Shown: positions 25,981 through 35,794, numbered from the stretch's first letter. The stretch: 64,000 bases of DNA from Paenibacillus sp. S150 (GCF_019352175.1 NZ_JACBYI010000006.1:160452-224451); one strand, 5' to 3'. A program made the numbers and translations. The notes: a model not told the origin generated them from the letters alone.

Positions 25981-26247
25981 TTGCAGCACACGGATTAGGG
26001 CTTATTTTGATGAATTCCGATAAATTAAGCGTATTCATTCCACTTGGATCTTTAGACTGAATGATAACTGCAAAATTAGATGTAGAAAATAGAAAATCAA
26101 CTTAGCATCCTCCACCGGCATCAAATGTTACTCCAGCCTGAATGAGATTAGCCCGCAGGGGCTGCCGAAATAACAACGCATTCTAAAAGCTTCCTTTTGC
26201 CGTTATTTTATTCATAAATACAGCAGCCGGTGCCGCTCCATCAAGCG

Positions 26248-26288
26248 CAAAGGGGCTGTGCTCCTATAGCGGAAGCACAACCCCTTGC
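26248..26288 (-). terminator. Hairpin downstream of the SLH protein gene
   Basis: AAGGGGCTGTGCT and AGCACAACCCCTT pair with one mismatch. It lies 46 bases beyond the stop of the minus-strand S-layer gene. The T-tract is poor. Confidence 0.6.
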
Positions 26289-26333
26289 GTTCAGGCCGGT
26301 TGAATTTCATTCCCGATTCTTCCGAATCAAGGC

Positions 26334-27311
26334 TTACATGGCGCTGGAGCCGGAAGATGAAGGATTGGCGGTCAGGGACTGGGCGGTAGCGGTGTAGCCT
26401 TCCGGCAGATACGTAACTGCAGTGCCTTTGGAAATGACCATCGGGTACATTTTGCCGGGGGCGGGCTGGGTCACGCTGAAATAGATTACCGCTGTTTTGT
26501 CCGGGCCGAATTCAATGCGGTCAATCTTCAGTCCGTAGCCCGGATTCGGCAGATCGTTGACGGTCAGTGTGGCTTTGTTTACGCCATCGCCGGCTTTTTC
26601 CAGAGTTACGGAGCCTGCGTACAGATTGGAAGGGGCCGTGTTGCTGTCATCCGGAGTAATTACCGTTCTGGCAAACTCGGCCGCATCATAGATTAAGGCA
26701 GCCGCTTCCGAGCGGGTAACCGCCTCATTGGGACGGAAGGTATTGTTCTTCTCCAGCGTCACCAGACGGGTGTTCACCAGAATCTGCAGGCTGTTCATCT
26801 CTGCATTAGACAGCTTGGCGCCATCCGTGATGTCGGCGTACATCAGCGTCACCGGGAAATTCCCCTTGCTCTGCAAAGCCTGGGTCAGCAAATGCGCGAA
26901 TTGGATGCGGCTCATCGGAGCATTCGGATCAGCCGACTTGTCCAGGGACAGACCATTTTGCTGTGCAATCAGGAAAGAGGATGCATACCAGGCCTTATCG
27001 TTTACTTTGTCAAAATAACTGCTGGCCGCAGGTGAACTGCTCCCGCTGGACGGCTTCGGGGACAGCTGCAGGCCGCTGACGATAAATTGAATGCCTTGGG
27101 CAAAGGTAACCTTCGACTTTGGCGCAAATCTGTCCGCACTCACTCCGTTAACGACTCCTTCTTTATGCAATGCATTGATTTTGGACTCGGCAGGGTCTCC
27201 CTTTAAATCGGAGAAAGCAAAAGCCGATGCTCCAAAAGACACGCTTGCCGCCAGAATGCCGCACGCAATAGTCATTTTTTTCGCGCGCATCCGGAAAGAT
27301 TGTTTGTTCAT
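26334..27311 (-). CDS. S-layer homology protein with C-terminal PrcB-like domain (paralogue 1)
   Basis: The 325-residue secreted protein has a signal peptide (KKMTIACGILAASVSFGASA) followed by FAFSDL, the start of the first SLH module. Three SLH-type modules follow, at about residues 33-80 (INALHKEGVVNGVSADRFAP), 95-145 and 165-215 (FRPNEAVTRSEAAALIY). From about residue 232 there is a beta-rich domain (NPGYGLKIDRIEF, GKMYPMVISKGTAVTYLPEG) that fits the PrcB C-terminal/protease-complex pattern. SLH modules bind secondary cell-wall polymers, so it is probably wall-attached. Two relatives at 54.7 and 56.5 kb share the whole layout. Confidence 0.82.
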   Translation of the reverse strand: MNKQSFRMRAKKMTIACGILAASVSFGASAFAFSDLKGDPAESKINALHKEGVVNGVSADRFAPKSKVTFAQGIQFIVSGLQLSPKPSSGSSSPAASSYFDKVNDKAWYASSFLIAQQNGLSLDKSADPNAPMSRIQFAHLLTQALQSKGNFPVTLMYADITDGAKLSNAEMNSLQILVNTRLVTLEKNNTFRPNEAVTRSEAAALIYDAAEFARTVITPDDSNTAPSNLYAGSVTLEKAGDGVNKATLTVNDLPNPGYGLKIDRIEFGPDKTAVIYFSVTQPAPGKMYPMVISKGTAVTYLPEGYTATAQSLTANPSSSGSSAM

Positions 27312-27394
27312 TGTACCTCACCTCTTATCCTCTTAGATGGCCAAATGCACCGAAAGGTTGCAGCCGCGCGCAAAATAAATGGTGGGTGTAGAAT

Positions 27395-27753
27395 TTATCC
27401 GCGCAGCAGCGACTCCGCACCGTCCACAATAACCTCGGTACCGGTAACATGGAACGATTCATCTGAAGCCAGGAACAGCACCAGATTAGCGACCTGCTCC
27501 GGCTTGCCGGGCGCATTCTCCAGCGGGTGCTTGCCGTCCGGGAATTCCACGGGGATTTTCACTTCCTCCAGGTCGTCGCTTTTATAGGTATTATCGCCAA
27601 GGTTGGTGTCAATTGAACCGGGACAGACGGCATTTACGCGAATGGCATATTGCGCCAGCTCCAAGGCGGCCATTTTCATAAAAGCGGTCTGTCCTGCCTC
27701 GAGGTCGAATAAGCCGACGCCCCGAAGTTGGAGAATACCCGGTTATCTGTCAT
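27395..27753 (-). pseudogene. Short-chain dehydrogenase with its middle deleted
   Basis: On the minus strand ATG 27753, behind GGGAGG, begins MTDNRVFSN. The sequence then jumps to SAYSTSRQD, near the catalytic Y-x-x-x-K region, where the Lys codon is altered and the frame shifts. Translation in the other frame continues MKMAALELAQYAIRVNAVCP and PGKPEQVANLVLFLASDESF up to a normal SDR C-terminus (GTEVIVDGAESLLRG). The Rossmann nucleotide-binding portion is missing. The pattern matches an internal deletion between the two ends of an otherwise ordinary SDR gene. Confidence 0.78.
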
Positions 27754-27999
27754 ATTCCATTCCTCCCGGAGTTTTGTAAGCATAGTCTTCCTTGAACAGC
27801 TTCGTGCAAAAACACGCTTCGGAAGCATATGCTAAAGCTTCAGTAACTTAATACCCTGTCCCCCCGGGATGAACCAGCCTGCTGCTTCCTGCGGAGGCAG
27901 TTCATGCCGGGTAAGGATTGAAGAGAAGCGCCAGTTCGCTGTACACTTAGGGATGACAGCGCTACGATCTTAAATTCAATTCATGACAGGAGAACATAG

Positions 28000-29979
28000 A
28001 TGATTCAGCAGCAGGGGAAGGAACGGATCAATGTGGGAATTTTTGCCCATGTCGATGCGGGGAAGACCACAACAACCGAGCATATTCTGTATGAGAGCGG
28101 CCGCATCAAGGCGGTGGGCAGCGTGGACAGCGGGACAGCGTTGACCGATTCCCTGGAAGTGGAGCGGCAGCGGGGAATTTCCGTGCGTGCCGCCCTGGCA
28201 TCATTCGGATGGCGGGGCGTGCAGGTGAACCTTGTCGACACACCGGGGCATGTCGATTTTCTGTCCGAGGTGGAGCGCAGCCTGCGGGTGATGGACTGTG
28301 CGGTGCTCATTCTCTCCGCGGTTGAAGGGGTGCAGGCCCAGAGTGAGATGATCTGGAATGCGCTGCGCAGGCTGGGGATACCCACGATTATTTTTCTGAA
28401 CAAAATGGACCGGGTCGGCGCGGACCCTGAAGCTGTGCTGGCCCAGGCCCGCACTTACCTGTCCGGCGATATCCTTCCGGTCCAGCAGGCGCTTGGCCAG
28501 GGTCAGGAATATGCCGGTGCCGTGGATCTGTGGGCAGAAGACGCAGATACTGCGGCGCGGACGGAGCTGCTGGAAGCACTTGCCGAACGGGACGAGGAAT
28601 TGCTGGATTTGTACATGTCAGGCGCTCCGATTGACAGGGCAGCCTGGAAGAGACAGCTGGCCGCAAAAGCAGCCGCGGGCAGCCTATATCCGCTCGTCTA
28701 CGGCGTTGCAGCGAGAGGCATGGGCATTACGCAGCTGCTGGATGCGATGACCGATTACTTTCCCCGTGCCGGAGGGAATCCGGAATTGCCGGTGTCCGGC
28801 ATCGTGTACAACATTCAGCGGGACAGGAGCATGGGCCGCATGGCCTTCGTCCGCCTGTACCAGGGGACGATCCGCAACCGCGATATCATCCTGAATTATT
28901 CGCAGGACGTTCAGGGCAAGGTGACGCAGATCCGCAAGGTCGAGGGCGGACGCACGGAGGATGTCGGAGCGCTGGAGGCCGGAGATATCGCCGTGGTCTA
29001 TGGGTTGTCCGGTGTAAGAATCGGCGATGTGCTGGGTCTCCCGGAGGCGATCCCCCCGGAAGCGAAGCTGGCTGTGCCGCTGCTCACCGTGCGTGTGCAT
29101 TGGGCTGCGGGGGTGGACGAGCATCAGGTTATCGGAGCCTTCCAGGAGCTGGCCGACGAAGACCCGCTGCTCGATACCCAGTGGCTGCAGGATGAGCGGG
29201 AGCTGCACATCAGGGTCATGGGTCCGATTCAGCTGGAGATTCTGGACAGTGTGCTGGAGAGCCGTTACGGCCTGAAGGTCACCTTCGGCCGGCCGTCGGT
29301 CGTTTACAAGGAAACGCCAAGCCGCGCAGGCGAAGGCTATGTCGCCTACCTGATGCCCAAGCCGTGCTGGGCGATCCTGCGGTTCAAGATTGAGCCGGGT
29401 CTGCCGGGCAGCGGCCTCTGTTATGAATCGCTGGTCCGCAGCTCCGACCTGCTGCCGCAGTATCAGAATGAAACCGCCCGCCGGGTGCCGGAGGCGCTGA
29501 TGCAGGGTCTGTACGGCTGGGAGGTGACGGACCTGAAGGTGACGCTGACCGAGGGGCAGCATCATGTGTGGCATACGCATCCGCTGGATTTTGCGGTGGC
29601 TGCGCCGATGGCCATCATGGACGGCCTGAACCGGACCGGCACCACGCTGCTGGAGCCGATTCTCCAGGTCCGCATCGTCGTTCCCGAAGAGAACGGCGGC
29701 CGCGTCATGAACGACCTCGTGCAGATGCGCGGTACCTTCGAGCCGCCTGTCCTGCAGGGCGGGCGGATGATTATCGAAGGACGGCTGCCGCTGGCAACGT
29801 CGCTGGATTATCCCGTGAGCTTAAGCTCCTACACGAAGGGGCGCAGCACATTCACTTCCTTTTTTGCCGGCTACGAGGAATGCCCGCCGGATGTCAGAGC
29901 GGAGCGCACCCGCCGGGGCGTCAATCCGCTCGACCAGGCCAGATATATCCTCAGCGTGCGCAAGGCGCTGCAGGGGTAA
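28000..29979 (+). CDS. TetM/EF-G-like translational GTPase (ribosomal protection type)
   Basis: The protein has 659 residues. The GTPase motifs are G1 AHVDAGKTT (residues 16-24), the switch region QRGISVRAA, G3 DTPGH and G4 NKMD. Domains II-V follow in EF-G order, with the C-terminal SLSSYTKGRSTFTSFFAGYE typical of the TetM/TetO/OtrA group rather than EF-G. Members of that group release tetracycline from ribosomes, but chromosomal Paenibacillus and Bacillus homologues of this length often have no proven resistance role. Start ATG 28000 follows AGGAGA. The gene stands alone with its own terminator. Confidence 0.85.
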   Translation: MIQQQGKERINVGIFAHVDAGKTTTTEHILYESGRIKAVGSVDSGTALTDSLEVERQRGISVRAALASFGWRGVQVNLVDTPGHVDFLSEVERSLRVMDCAVLILSAVEGVQAQSEMIWNALRRLGIPTIIFLNKMDRVGADPEAVLAQARTYLSGDILPVQQALGQGQEYAGAVDLWAEDADTAARTELLEALAERDEELLDLYMSGAPIDRAAWKRQLAAKAAAGSLYPLVYGVAARGMGITQLLDAMTDYFPRAGGNPELPVSGIVYNIQRDRSMGRMAFVRLYQGTIRNRDIILNYSQDVQGKVTQIRKVEGGRTEDVGALEAGDIAVVYGLSGVRIGDVLGLPEAIPPEAKLAVPLLTVRVHWAAGVDEHQVIGAFQELADEDPLLDTQWLQDERELHIRVMGPIQLEILDSVLESRYGLKVTFGRPSVVYKETPSRAGEGYVAYLMPKPCWAILRFKIEPGLPGSGLCYESLVRSSDLLPQYQNETARRVPEALMQGLYGWEVTDLKVTLTEGQHHVWHTHPLDFAVAAPMAIMDGLNRTGTTLLEPILQVRIVVPEENGGRVMNDLVQMRGTFEPPVLQGGRMIIEGRLPLATSLDYPVSLSSYTKGRSTFTSFFAGYEECPPDVRAERTRRGVNPLDQARYILSVRKALQG

Positions 29980-30005
29980 GGGACTGGAGCTTGTTTGCAT
30001 GTAAG

Positions 30006-30046
30006 AAAAGCCGCCGGGAGGCTTGGCTCCGCCGGACGGCTTTTTT
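30006..30046 (+). terminator. Terminator of the TetM-like gene
   Basis: AAAGCCGCCGG pairs with CCGGACGGCTTT (one bulge) and runs into six T's. GATAAGAATTTATATGTTT follows at 30051-30069. Confidence 0.85.
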
Positions 30047-30110
30047 AAAAGATAAGAATTTATATGTTTTGGGGTCCCCGCAAAGTACCTGAGTCATCAT
30101 CGAAGCCAAG

Positions 30111-30131
30111 GCCCCGCTTTGCGGGGTTATT
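30111..30131 (+). terminator. Second small hairpin with T-tract
   Basis: CCCCGC-TTT-GCGGGG is followed by TTATTTT. Its 5' arm can alternatively pair with GGGGTCCCCGC 40 bases upstream. A related GATAAGATTTTATC follows at 30139. Confidence 0.55.
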
Positions 30132-30306
30132 TTGAAAAGATAAGATTTTATCCTGAATTTCGAAAATAAGTATCCACAAACCCTCTAAAAAGCTCTATGC
30201 GAAGGGATTTCTTGCTACAAACAGCTTGCACCCAATGGGTGAAGGAAAAAGAGGGGCTATCCCTTGTCCGATCTGGATGGGTTCCATTCACTTTCGGAAT
30301 TCAGGA

Positions 30307-30800
30307 TGAATTGAACCGGAGAGCCTGAACAAGCTGATGAAAGGCAAGGAGATTCATAAGGAACGAAAGCGAAGTGGAAAAAGTAACACTAATGGGCTGG
30401 AATCCTGGCTTGAACGGGCTTTAGTGGGATTTTGTACACCTAATGGAGGCCCGCTCCCCCCATATGCCTGATTTCAGCCGGATTAGGTGTACTTTTTCCC
30501 ACTAGGGATGATCCAGGATCCGAATGCGGTGGATTAGTTATCCTTTTTACCACTAAAATGGCTGCTCTTTGGATGAATGGTTCAAGTTCCATCTTAATGC
30601 AGGCGAATTCCTCTGCAAGGGAGAGAACCGGATCGATTAGGGTTCCTTTTTCCCGCTAACGCAAGCGAAAAAGCAGCTGGGGGAATATGAAGTGACCTTT
30701 TCCACCTGGCTTCCCGCCTGGCTTTAGCAGGAAGCCTTACACCTGAAATGCAAACAGCTGCGCAGCCCGGTCAGGGACGGCGCAGCCGTTTTCACTTGTC
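30307..30800 (+). repeat. Dispersed intergenic repeat, copy B (longest copy)
   Basis: The gap 29980-30791 has no gene. From 30307 it carries the element seen inverted at 1748-2007: GAATTGAACCGGAGAGCCTG, GCGAAGTGGAAAAAGTAACA, GGGATTTTGTACACCTAATG, and CTTTTTCCCACTAGGGATGA. It then continues through TCCTTTTTACCACTA to CCTTACACCTGAAAT and an imperfect hairpin (AACAGCTGCGC / GCGCAGCCGTT) at 30745-30790. The same 3' end occurs at 54360-54420. The terminal hairpin may terminate yesN transcription. Confidence 0.75.
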
Positions 30801-32420
30801 CGTTGATGTTAACAGGGAGCGGTATTTCTGCGGGTGCATCCCGGCATATTTCTTGAACACCGTGCTGAAATACGTGGCATTTTCGTATCCGACCATTTCG
30901 GCGACCTCCAAAATTTTCAGGTCCAAATCCTTCAACAGCTCTTTTGCGGCGTCCATTCGAACCTTCGTGATATATTCGGTAATATTCTCGCCTGTTTCCT
31001 GCTTGAAGATGAGGCTGATGTAGTTCGGAGACAGGTAGACTTCTTCGGACAGCCGCGCGACAGTAAGATTTTCCATGTATCCTTTTGCGATGATATCTTT
31101 GATTTTGTTAATCATGTGGCTGTTCTTCTGATTGTGCTTCAGTGCAAAGAAGCCGGTCAATTTGCTGAAGAATTCATGCATGGTTTCCCGGAGACCGGAA
31201 ACGTCGCGTTTGCTGTACACTTCACTGAACATGGAGGGGAAATCGTCGATGATCAGATCCAGGTTTTGACCCAGCTCAAATACCGTTTTGGATGCCAGGT
31301 TGATGAGCTCGATACAGATGCTCTGCACATATCCTACCGGCGTGCTGCGGTTGGAGCAGACAAGCTCGAAAATGCCGTTAAGCTTACCGGCCACCTCCTC
31401 CTGCTGCCCCATCTTCATGTAATTGAACAGCTTGGCCTGTTCTTCGTAAACCAGGGGGAATTCCCATCCGGCCCGCTCCGTTTTGAAATCACTGATCTGC
31501 AGCACGGAGTTTTTGCCGGTGAAAAATTTATATTCGATGGCCGAGCAGGCCTCGTAATAAGTATGATAGAGCTCAAGAATGTCCGTAACCGGATTGCCGA
31601 TGCCAACGGAAATGTCGATTTTCAGGAAGCGGTTGATGCAGTCAATGATAGTCTGGCAGAGGTCCAGAAGCTGGTGACTGTCCATAGCCGCCTGGCTGGA
31701 AATCACGACAAACTCATTTTCGTTCATCACGAAAGTTACGCTGTTCCCGCTCCGGCCCGCAATTTCTTCCATAATATTGAAAATGGAGAAGCTGAGCAGC
31801 TGCTTGTATTCTTCGTTATAGCGCTCAATGGCTTTGTCGTAATGATCGATCTGAAATACGGCCACCCGCCATGAGCCGGTCATTTCCAGGGGCAATTCAA
31901 AAAAGGCCAGCTTGTCCCTCACTTCCTGCTCGCTTTTGTACATCCCCTGCAGCAGATTGGCCAGGAATTTCTCGCGCAGCGTAGGGAGGTTCTCCTGCAG
32001 CTGCTGCTTTAGCCTTTGCTCATGCTCATCACGGTTCCGTTCCATAGTGATGGAAGCGACTACTTTATTTACGGTATCCTGCAGCTCAGGAATCTTGATC
32101 GGCTTCAAAATATAACCGTCGGCATGCAGATGCAAGGCGGTTTTCACATAGTTGAAATCCTGCACGCCACTGATAATGATGATCCGGACCTGCTCATGGA
32201 GCTCCTTCAGCTTCATGGCGGTCTCCAGACCATCCATCATCGGCATCCGTATATCTGTCAGCAGAATATCCGGCTTCAGCTTCCGGCACAGCTCAAGCGC
32301 CTCCTGGCCGTCTGCGGCTACCGCCGCGATCTCGACATTCAGCTCTTCCCAAGGAACGATATCTCTCAATCCTTCCCTCACATTGTCTTCGTCATCGGCT
32401 ATGATCATCTTGAGTGTCAT
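30792..32420 (-). CDS. YesN-like response regulator with AraC-type DNA-binding domain
   Basis: The 542-residue regulator has an N-terminal receiver (phospho-acceptor Asp56 in LLTDIRMPMMDG, acidic pocket DDED) and a long middle region. Two AraC-type helix-turn-helix motifs lie at the C-terminus (ENLTVARLSEEVYLSPNYIS, then VAEMVGYENATYFSTVFKKY). It should be phosphorylated by the adjacent YesM-like kinase, with which it overlaps by 29 bases. AraC-type domains bind tandem direct repeats. The four repeats found at 35.7, 39.5, 41.6 and 47.0 kb are the obvious candidate targets. Confidence 0.93.
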   Translation of the reverse strand: MTLKMIIADDEDNVREGLRDIVPWEELNVEIAAVAADGQEALELCRKLKPDILLTDIRMPMMDGLETAMKLKELHEQVRIIIISGVQDFNYVKTALHLHADGYILKPIKIPELQDTVNKVVASITMERNRDEHEQRLKQQLQENLPTLREKFLANLLQGMYKSEQEVRDKLAFFELPLEMTGSWRVAVFQIDHYDKAIERYNEEYKQLLSFSIFNIMEEIAGRSGNSVTFVMNENEFVVISSQAAMDSHQLLDLCQTIIDCINRFLKIDISVGIGNPVTDILELYHTYYEACSAIEYKFFTGKNSVLQISDFKTERAGWEFPLVYEEQAKLFNYMKMGQQEEVAGKLNGIFELVCSNRSTPVGYVQSICIELINLASKTVFELGQNLDLIIDDFPSMFSEVYSKRDVSGLRETMHEFFSKLTGFFALKHNQKNSHMINKIKDIIAKGYMENLTVARLSEEVYLSPNYISLIFKQETGENITEYITKVRMDAAKELLKDLDLKILEVAEMVGYENATYFSTVFKKYAGMHPQKYRSLLTSTDK

Positions 32421-34239
32421 ATTCCAGTCCCTCCAAGGTTGTTATGCAAGGAAATTTTACGGTCGCCGTCACGCCCGGGCCTTCATGAAGGCTGTATTGC
32501 AAGCCGGACACCGGACCGAACACTTGCTTAATCCGCTGGTTTACATTTTTCAGGCCAAATGAGTTGCTGCTGCTGTCGCTCAGCAGCATTTCGTTCAGCT
32601 CATCGATATTCGCTCCGATGCCGTTGTCGCTGATATCAATGACGATCCAGTCCTCCTCTTTACGGGCGCGGATGGCGATGCTTCCGTTTCCGCGCCGTTT
32701 CTCGATCCCGTGGACCAGCGAATTTTCCACGAGCGGCTGCAGGATGAGCTTGACGGAGTAATGCCCGTACACTTCGGGCTCAACCTCAATGGCATATTCC
32801 AGCCGTTCCTTAAAGCGGATTTTCTGGATCGTAAGGTAGCTTTCAACCTGCTTAATTTCATCTTCAATCGGAATGATGGTACGGCCTTTGCTTAGGCTGT
32901 AGCGGAAAAAGTCGGACAATGAGGTTACCATCTGACTGATTTCGGGAACCCGGTGGCGCAGGGCGATCCAGTTGATGGAATCGAGTGTATTGTACAGGAA
33001 ATGCGGGTTGATCTGCGCTTGAAGCGCTTTCAAATCTGCCTCCTTTTTCTTGACTTCGCTGATGTATAACTTATTGATCAGCTCCTTGATTTGCTTTATC
33101 ATTTTATTGTATTGGCTGAACAAGTACGTGAACTCGTCTTTGCGCTTGTAATGGATCACCAGGTCGAAGTTGCCTTCCTGCGCGAAAGACATGGATTTGA
33201 TGAATTTGCGGATTGGACTGGTTATATTGTTGGACAGGACCAGTGCGATCAAGAAAGCGAGCACCATGCACAAGGCCATCACCAGGTACATGACTCTGCG
33301 GATGGCGACAAGCTTCCCGTTGAGGTCGCTGATTGGCGAGACGGAGATGACCGTCCAGTTGAAAGCGTCGATCTTTTGATACGATACCAGCATGGCTTTT
33401 TTCTCGATGCTTTCCTCGAAAGAGCCGCTGCGGCTTTGCTGGCTGTCCAGTTTTTGAAAATAGGGTTCGGAAGACAAATTGCTGCGCAGGAGCGAGGCAT
33501 CCGGACTAATAATTATATTATCCTTGTTGTCGACAATAAGAATCCGGCTGTTGGCCGACGGCTTCAACTGATTCAGGATGGCCGTGAAATTGCTGATGTC
33601 CGTCTCCACCGTAAGCAGGCCCACATATGGAATGGTGACATTGTTTAAGCCGAATAATCTTTTGGCAAGCATGATCGTGCCTGTGAAATCTTCTGCAGAG
33701 TCCTGTATGGCGTGCGGCCCGACGATGGTATAGCGGGATTTCTGGGGAAGTCCGGTATACCACTCCTCTCTTTCAATCTGGCTGAGGGCAGATACATTAC
33801 GGGAAAAATTATAAAGCTGGTATTCGGGTCTGTCCAGCATATACAGCTTCGGCACATACCGCATGTCGCGGTCGCCGGACAAATCGTAGCTGCTGATGAT
33901 TTTCTCCAGGCTCATCAATTCATTTACAACGGCCACCTGGTCGTTCGGACGGTCTGCAGACAGAATGTCGACCATTTCGGAATTCAGATAGATGGAGTCC
34001 GCCAGCCCGTCCATTTCTTCGAATTTATTGAGGAGCATGATTTCTACCATATTCAGGTTTTTTTGCACGGCGGTATTGATGTTCTCCGTGATCGTCCGGT
34101 AGGATTCGTTATAAATGGTAACAGAGATAATGGAGGTAGGCAGGATGACCAGAAATAAAAAATATAGCATCAGCCTGTATTTGAGACTAACATTGTTGAA
34201 TGGAAGGCGGCTGGCGGCAAGTTTTCGAAGCATGAGCAA
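32392..34239 (-). CDS. YesM-like sensor histidine kinase
   Basis: The 615-residue membrane kinase has two membrane segments near residues 20-45 and 305-330 that flank a Cache-like extracellular sensor. A HAMP linker follows, then the His_kinase motif ALQAQINPHFLYNTLDSINW with His413, and a HATPase domain (LQPLVENSLVHGIEKR, DISDNGIG). It would sense an extracellular sugar or a transporter state and phosphorylate the YesN partner downstream. It is divergent from the solute-binding lipoprotein genes, the classic arrangement of Paenibacillus sugar loci. Confidence 0.93.
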   Translation of the reverse strand: MLMLRKLAASRLPFNNVSLKYRLMLYFLFLVILPTSIISVTIYNESYRTITENINTAVQKNLNMVEIMLLNKFEEMDGLADSIYLNSEMVDILSADRPNDQVAVVNELMSLEKIISSYDLSGDRDMRYVPKLYMLDRPEYQLYNFSRNVSALSQIEREEWYTGLPQKSRYTIVGPHAIQDSAEDFTGTIMLAKRLFGLNNVTIPYVGLLTVETDISNFTAILNQLKPSANSRILIVDNKDNIIISPDASLLRSNLSSEPYFQKLDSQQSRSGSFEESIEKKAMLVSYQKIDAFNWTVISVSPISDLNGKLVAIRRVMYLVMALCMVLAFLIALVLSNNITSPIRKFIKSMSFAQEGNFDLVIHYKRKDEFTYLFSQYNKMIKQIKELINKLYISEVKKKEADLKALQAQINPHFLYNTLDSINWIALRHRVPEISQMVTSLSDFFRYSLSKGRTIIPIEDEIKQVESYLTIQKIRFKERLEYAIEVEPEVYGHYSVKLILQPLVENSLVHGIEKRRGNGSIAIRARKEEDWIVIDISDNGIGANIDELNEMLLSDSSSNSFGLKNVNQRIKQVFGPVSGLQYSLHEGPGVTATVKFPCITTLEGLEYDTQDDHSR

Positions 34240-34299
34240 GTCTCCCTTAGGACAGGTTACGAACTGCTAGACATCATTATAAAGGAAGGAACCCCAAAA

Positions 34300-35736
34300 A
34301 TGAATAAAAGGTTTCATTACAAGACACAAAAGCTGCTTCTGGCCGGCCTGCTGGCTATTTCCTTGCCGGGCTGCAGGGGAGGCAGCGGCAGCGGCGGCCT
34401 GCCGGAAACGGATCAGCAGGCGGCTGCCGATCCGGCCGTCCATTTAACGCTGGCCGTCCGGACATATTCGGATGACAAGACTCTGGAAAACCTGATCAGC
34501 CGGTTCAACGGCAGCCATCCCGGTTACGAGGTGGAAGTGTTGAATCTGCCCAAAGACCAATACGATAATTTTCTCAACATGCGCATGACCTCCGGTGAAG
34601 GACCGGATTTGTTTCAAATCGGAACAGGCTGGCTGACCACCTATATCTATAAGAACTGGCTGCTGGATTTATCGGAGGCCGTGGATGAAACGTTTACGAA
34701 GGATTTTCCCGAATGGGCCGCCGGTTACACAAGGAACAACAATCACTTTTATGCCATTCCTTCCAGCACGATGACCTTACGGCTGATTTATAACAAGGAT
34801 TTGCTGAAATATGCGGGCTTGGACCCGGATGCGCCTCCAACAACCTGGCAGGAATTAAGGCAGGCCGCCAATCAAATTACGATTGCCGGAACGGGATACC
34901 GGAAATACGGGTTTGCCCTTCCGGCCGGGGAGGATGAAACCTTCCAGAAGGCCCTGGAAATAAGCAGCACTTACAGCGGGCTTTACTACTATAATTTTGC
35001 TGCCGGCAAATATGATTTTAATGTCTACCTGCCCTGGTTCAATACCATGCTGGCCATGAAGAAAGAGGGGGGGCTGTTTCCGGGGGAAACTTCACTGCAA
35101 AGCGATACCGCTTTGACGCAATTCGCCGAAGGGAATATCGGAATGATGCTGGTGTCCAATCATGATTATGCCCTGCTCAGCCGGATGAAGCCGTTGACGT
35201 TTGACTGGGGAATTGCCATGCCGCCGCTGCGGGAGACATTGGACCACGGGAAAGGCAAGCTGATGGAATTTCCGGAGCCGCCCTTTGCCATTAATGCGTA
35301 TACCCCGCACAAGCAGGAAGCGGTCGAGCTATGGAAGTTTCTCCTGTCCTCCGAATTCCTCGGGGAGCTGTACAGGCAGGGCGGCGCCATACCGACGCTA
35401 GCGGGGGTTACCGACGACCCGCAGTACCAGGCCGGGCTGCCCAAGTTCAGCGCTTTTCTTCCGAATGCGGAGGAATCCCCTTATCCAAGGGAGCCCAAGT
35501 TTATTTTGCAGAATACTCCAAGCCCCTTCGCTGCAAAAAATGTGGGGGATACCGCCCGCATGAAGGCCTACAGAGAAATTCTGCAGGGCATCCATTCGCC
35601 GGCTGAAGTGCTCCATAACCTGACAGTTCAATACAATAATTCGTTAAATGATGCAGTGGTTAAGCAGCTGATCAGCCTGCAGGATTTTGTGAACCCGGCC
35701 TTTGACCCGCGGAAGCCCCTAAAAGAAACGCAATAG
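34300..35736 (+). CDS. Extracellular solute-binding lipoprotein (sugar ABC transporter), first copy
   Basis: This is a 478-residue family 1 solute-binding protein. The signal peptide ends LLAISLPGC (acyl-Cys25), followed by a Gly/Ser linker. The binding-protein core has FNGSHPGYEVEVLNLPKDQY, GPDLFQIGTGWLT, AIPSSTMTLRLIYNKDLLKY and FAEGNIGMMLVSNHDY. It starts 60 bases from the divergent kinase gene with AAGGAAGG upstream. Unlike the next genes it has no copy of the tandem operator. It may serve as the inducer-sensing partner of YesM or as an alternative receptor for the permeases at 39.6 kb. Confidence 0.88.
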   Translation: MNKRFHYKTQKLLLAGLLAISLPGCRGGSGSGGLPETDQQAAADPAVHLTLAVRTYSDDKTLENLISRFNGSHPGYEVEVLNLPKDQYDNFLNMRMTSGEGPDLFQIGTGWLTTYIYKNWLLDLSEAVDETFTKDFPEWAAGYTRNNNHFYAIPSSTMTLRLIYNKDLLKYAGLDPDAPPTTWQELRQAANQITIAGTGYRKYGFALPAGEDETFQKALEISSTYSGLYYYNFAAGKYDFNVYLPWFNTMLAMKKEGGLFPGETSLQSDTALTQFAEGNIGMMLVSNHDYALLSRMKPLTFDWGIAMPPLRETLDHGKGKLMEFPEPPFAINAYTPHKQEAVELWKFLLSSEFLGELYRQGGAIPTLAGVTDDPQYQAGLPKFSAFLPNAEESPYPREPKFILQNTPSPFAAKNVGDTARMKAYREILQGIHSPAEVLHNLTVQYNNSLNDAVVKQLISLQDFVNPAFDPRKPLKETQ

Positions 35737-35794
35737 AAAATTAAAGGCTGTCGTAGATTATTTTATTCAGTTTCAATTTGTAAGCGCCTACAAT
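35733..35794 (+). promoter_or_regulatory. Tandem-repeat operator (site 1) with cre-like -10 region
   Basis: The half-sites ATAGAAAATTAAAGG (35733) and GTAGATTATTTTATTCA (35753) lie 20 bp apart. TACAAT, the -10, starts at 35789, exactly 56 bp after the first half-site. No -35 match is present. TGTAAGCGCCTACA (35779-35792) is a near-perfect palindrome that fits a CcpA cre site and overlaps the -10. Confidence 0.75.

Noticed and set aside
28684..29580. Minus-strand 298-codon frame within the TetM-like gene
   Set aside because: It is antisense to well-conserved GTPase domains, with no domain or start signal of its own.
30041..30160. Riboswitch-like structure from nested GC hairpins
   Set aside because: The hairpins fit terminators, no downstream gene starts on this strand nearby, and no conserved aptamer core was recognised.
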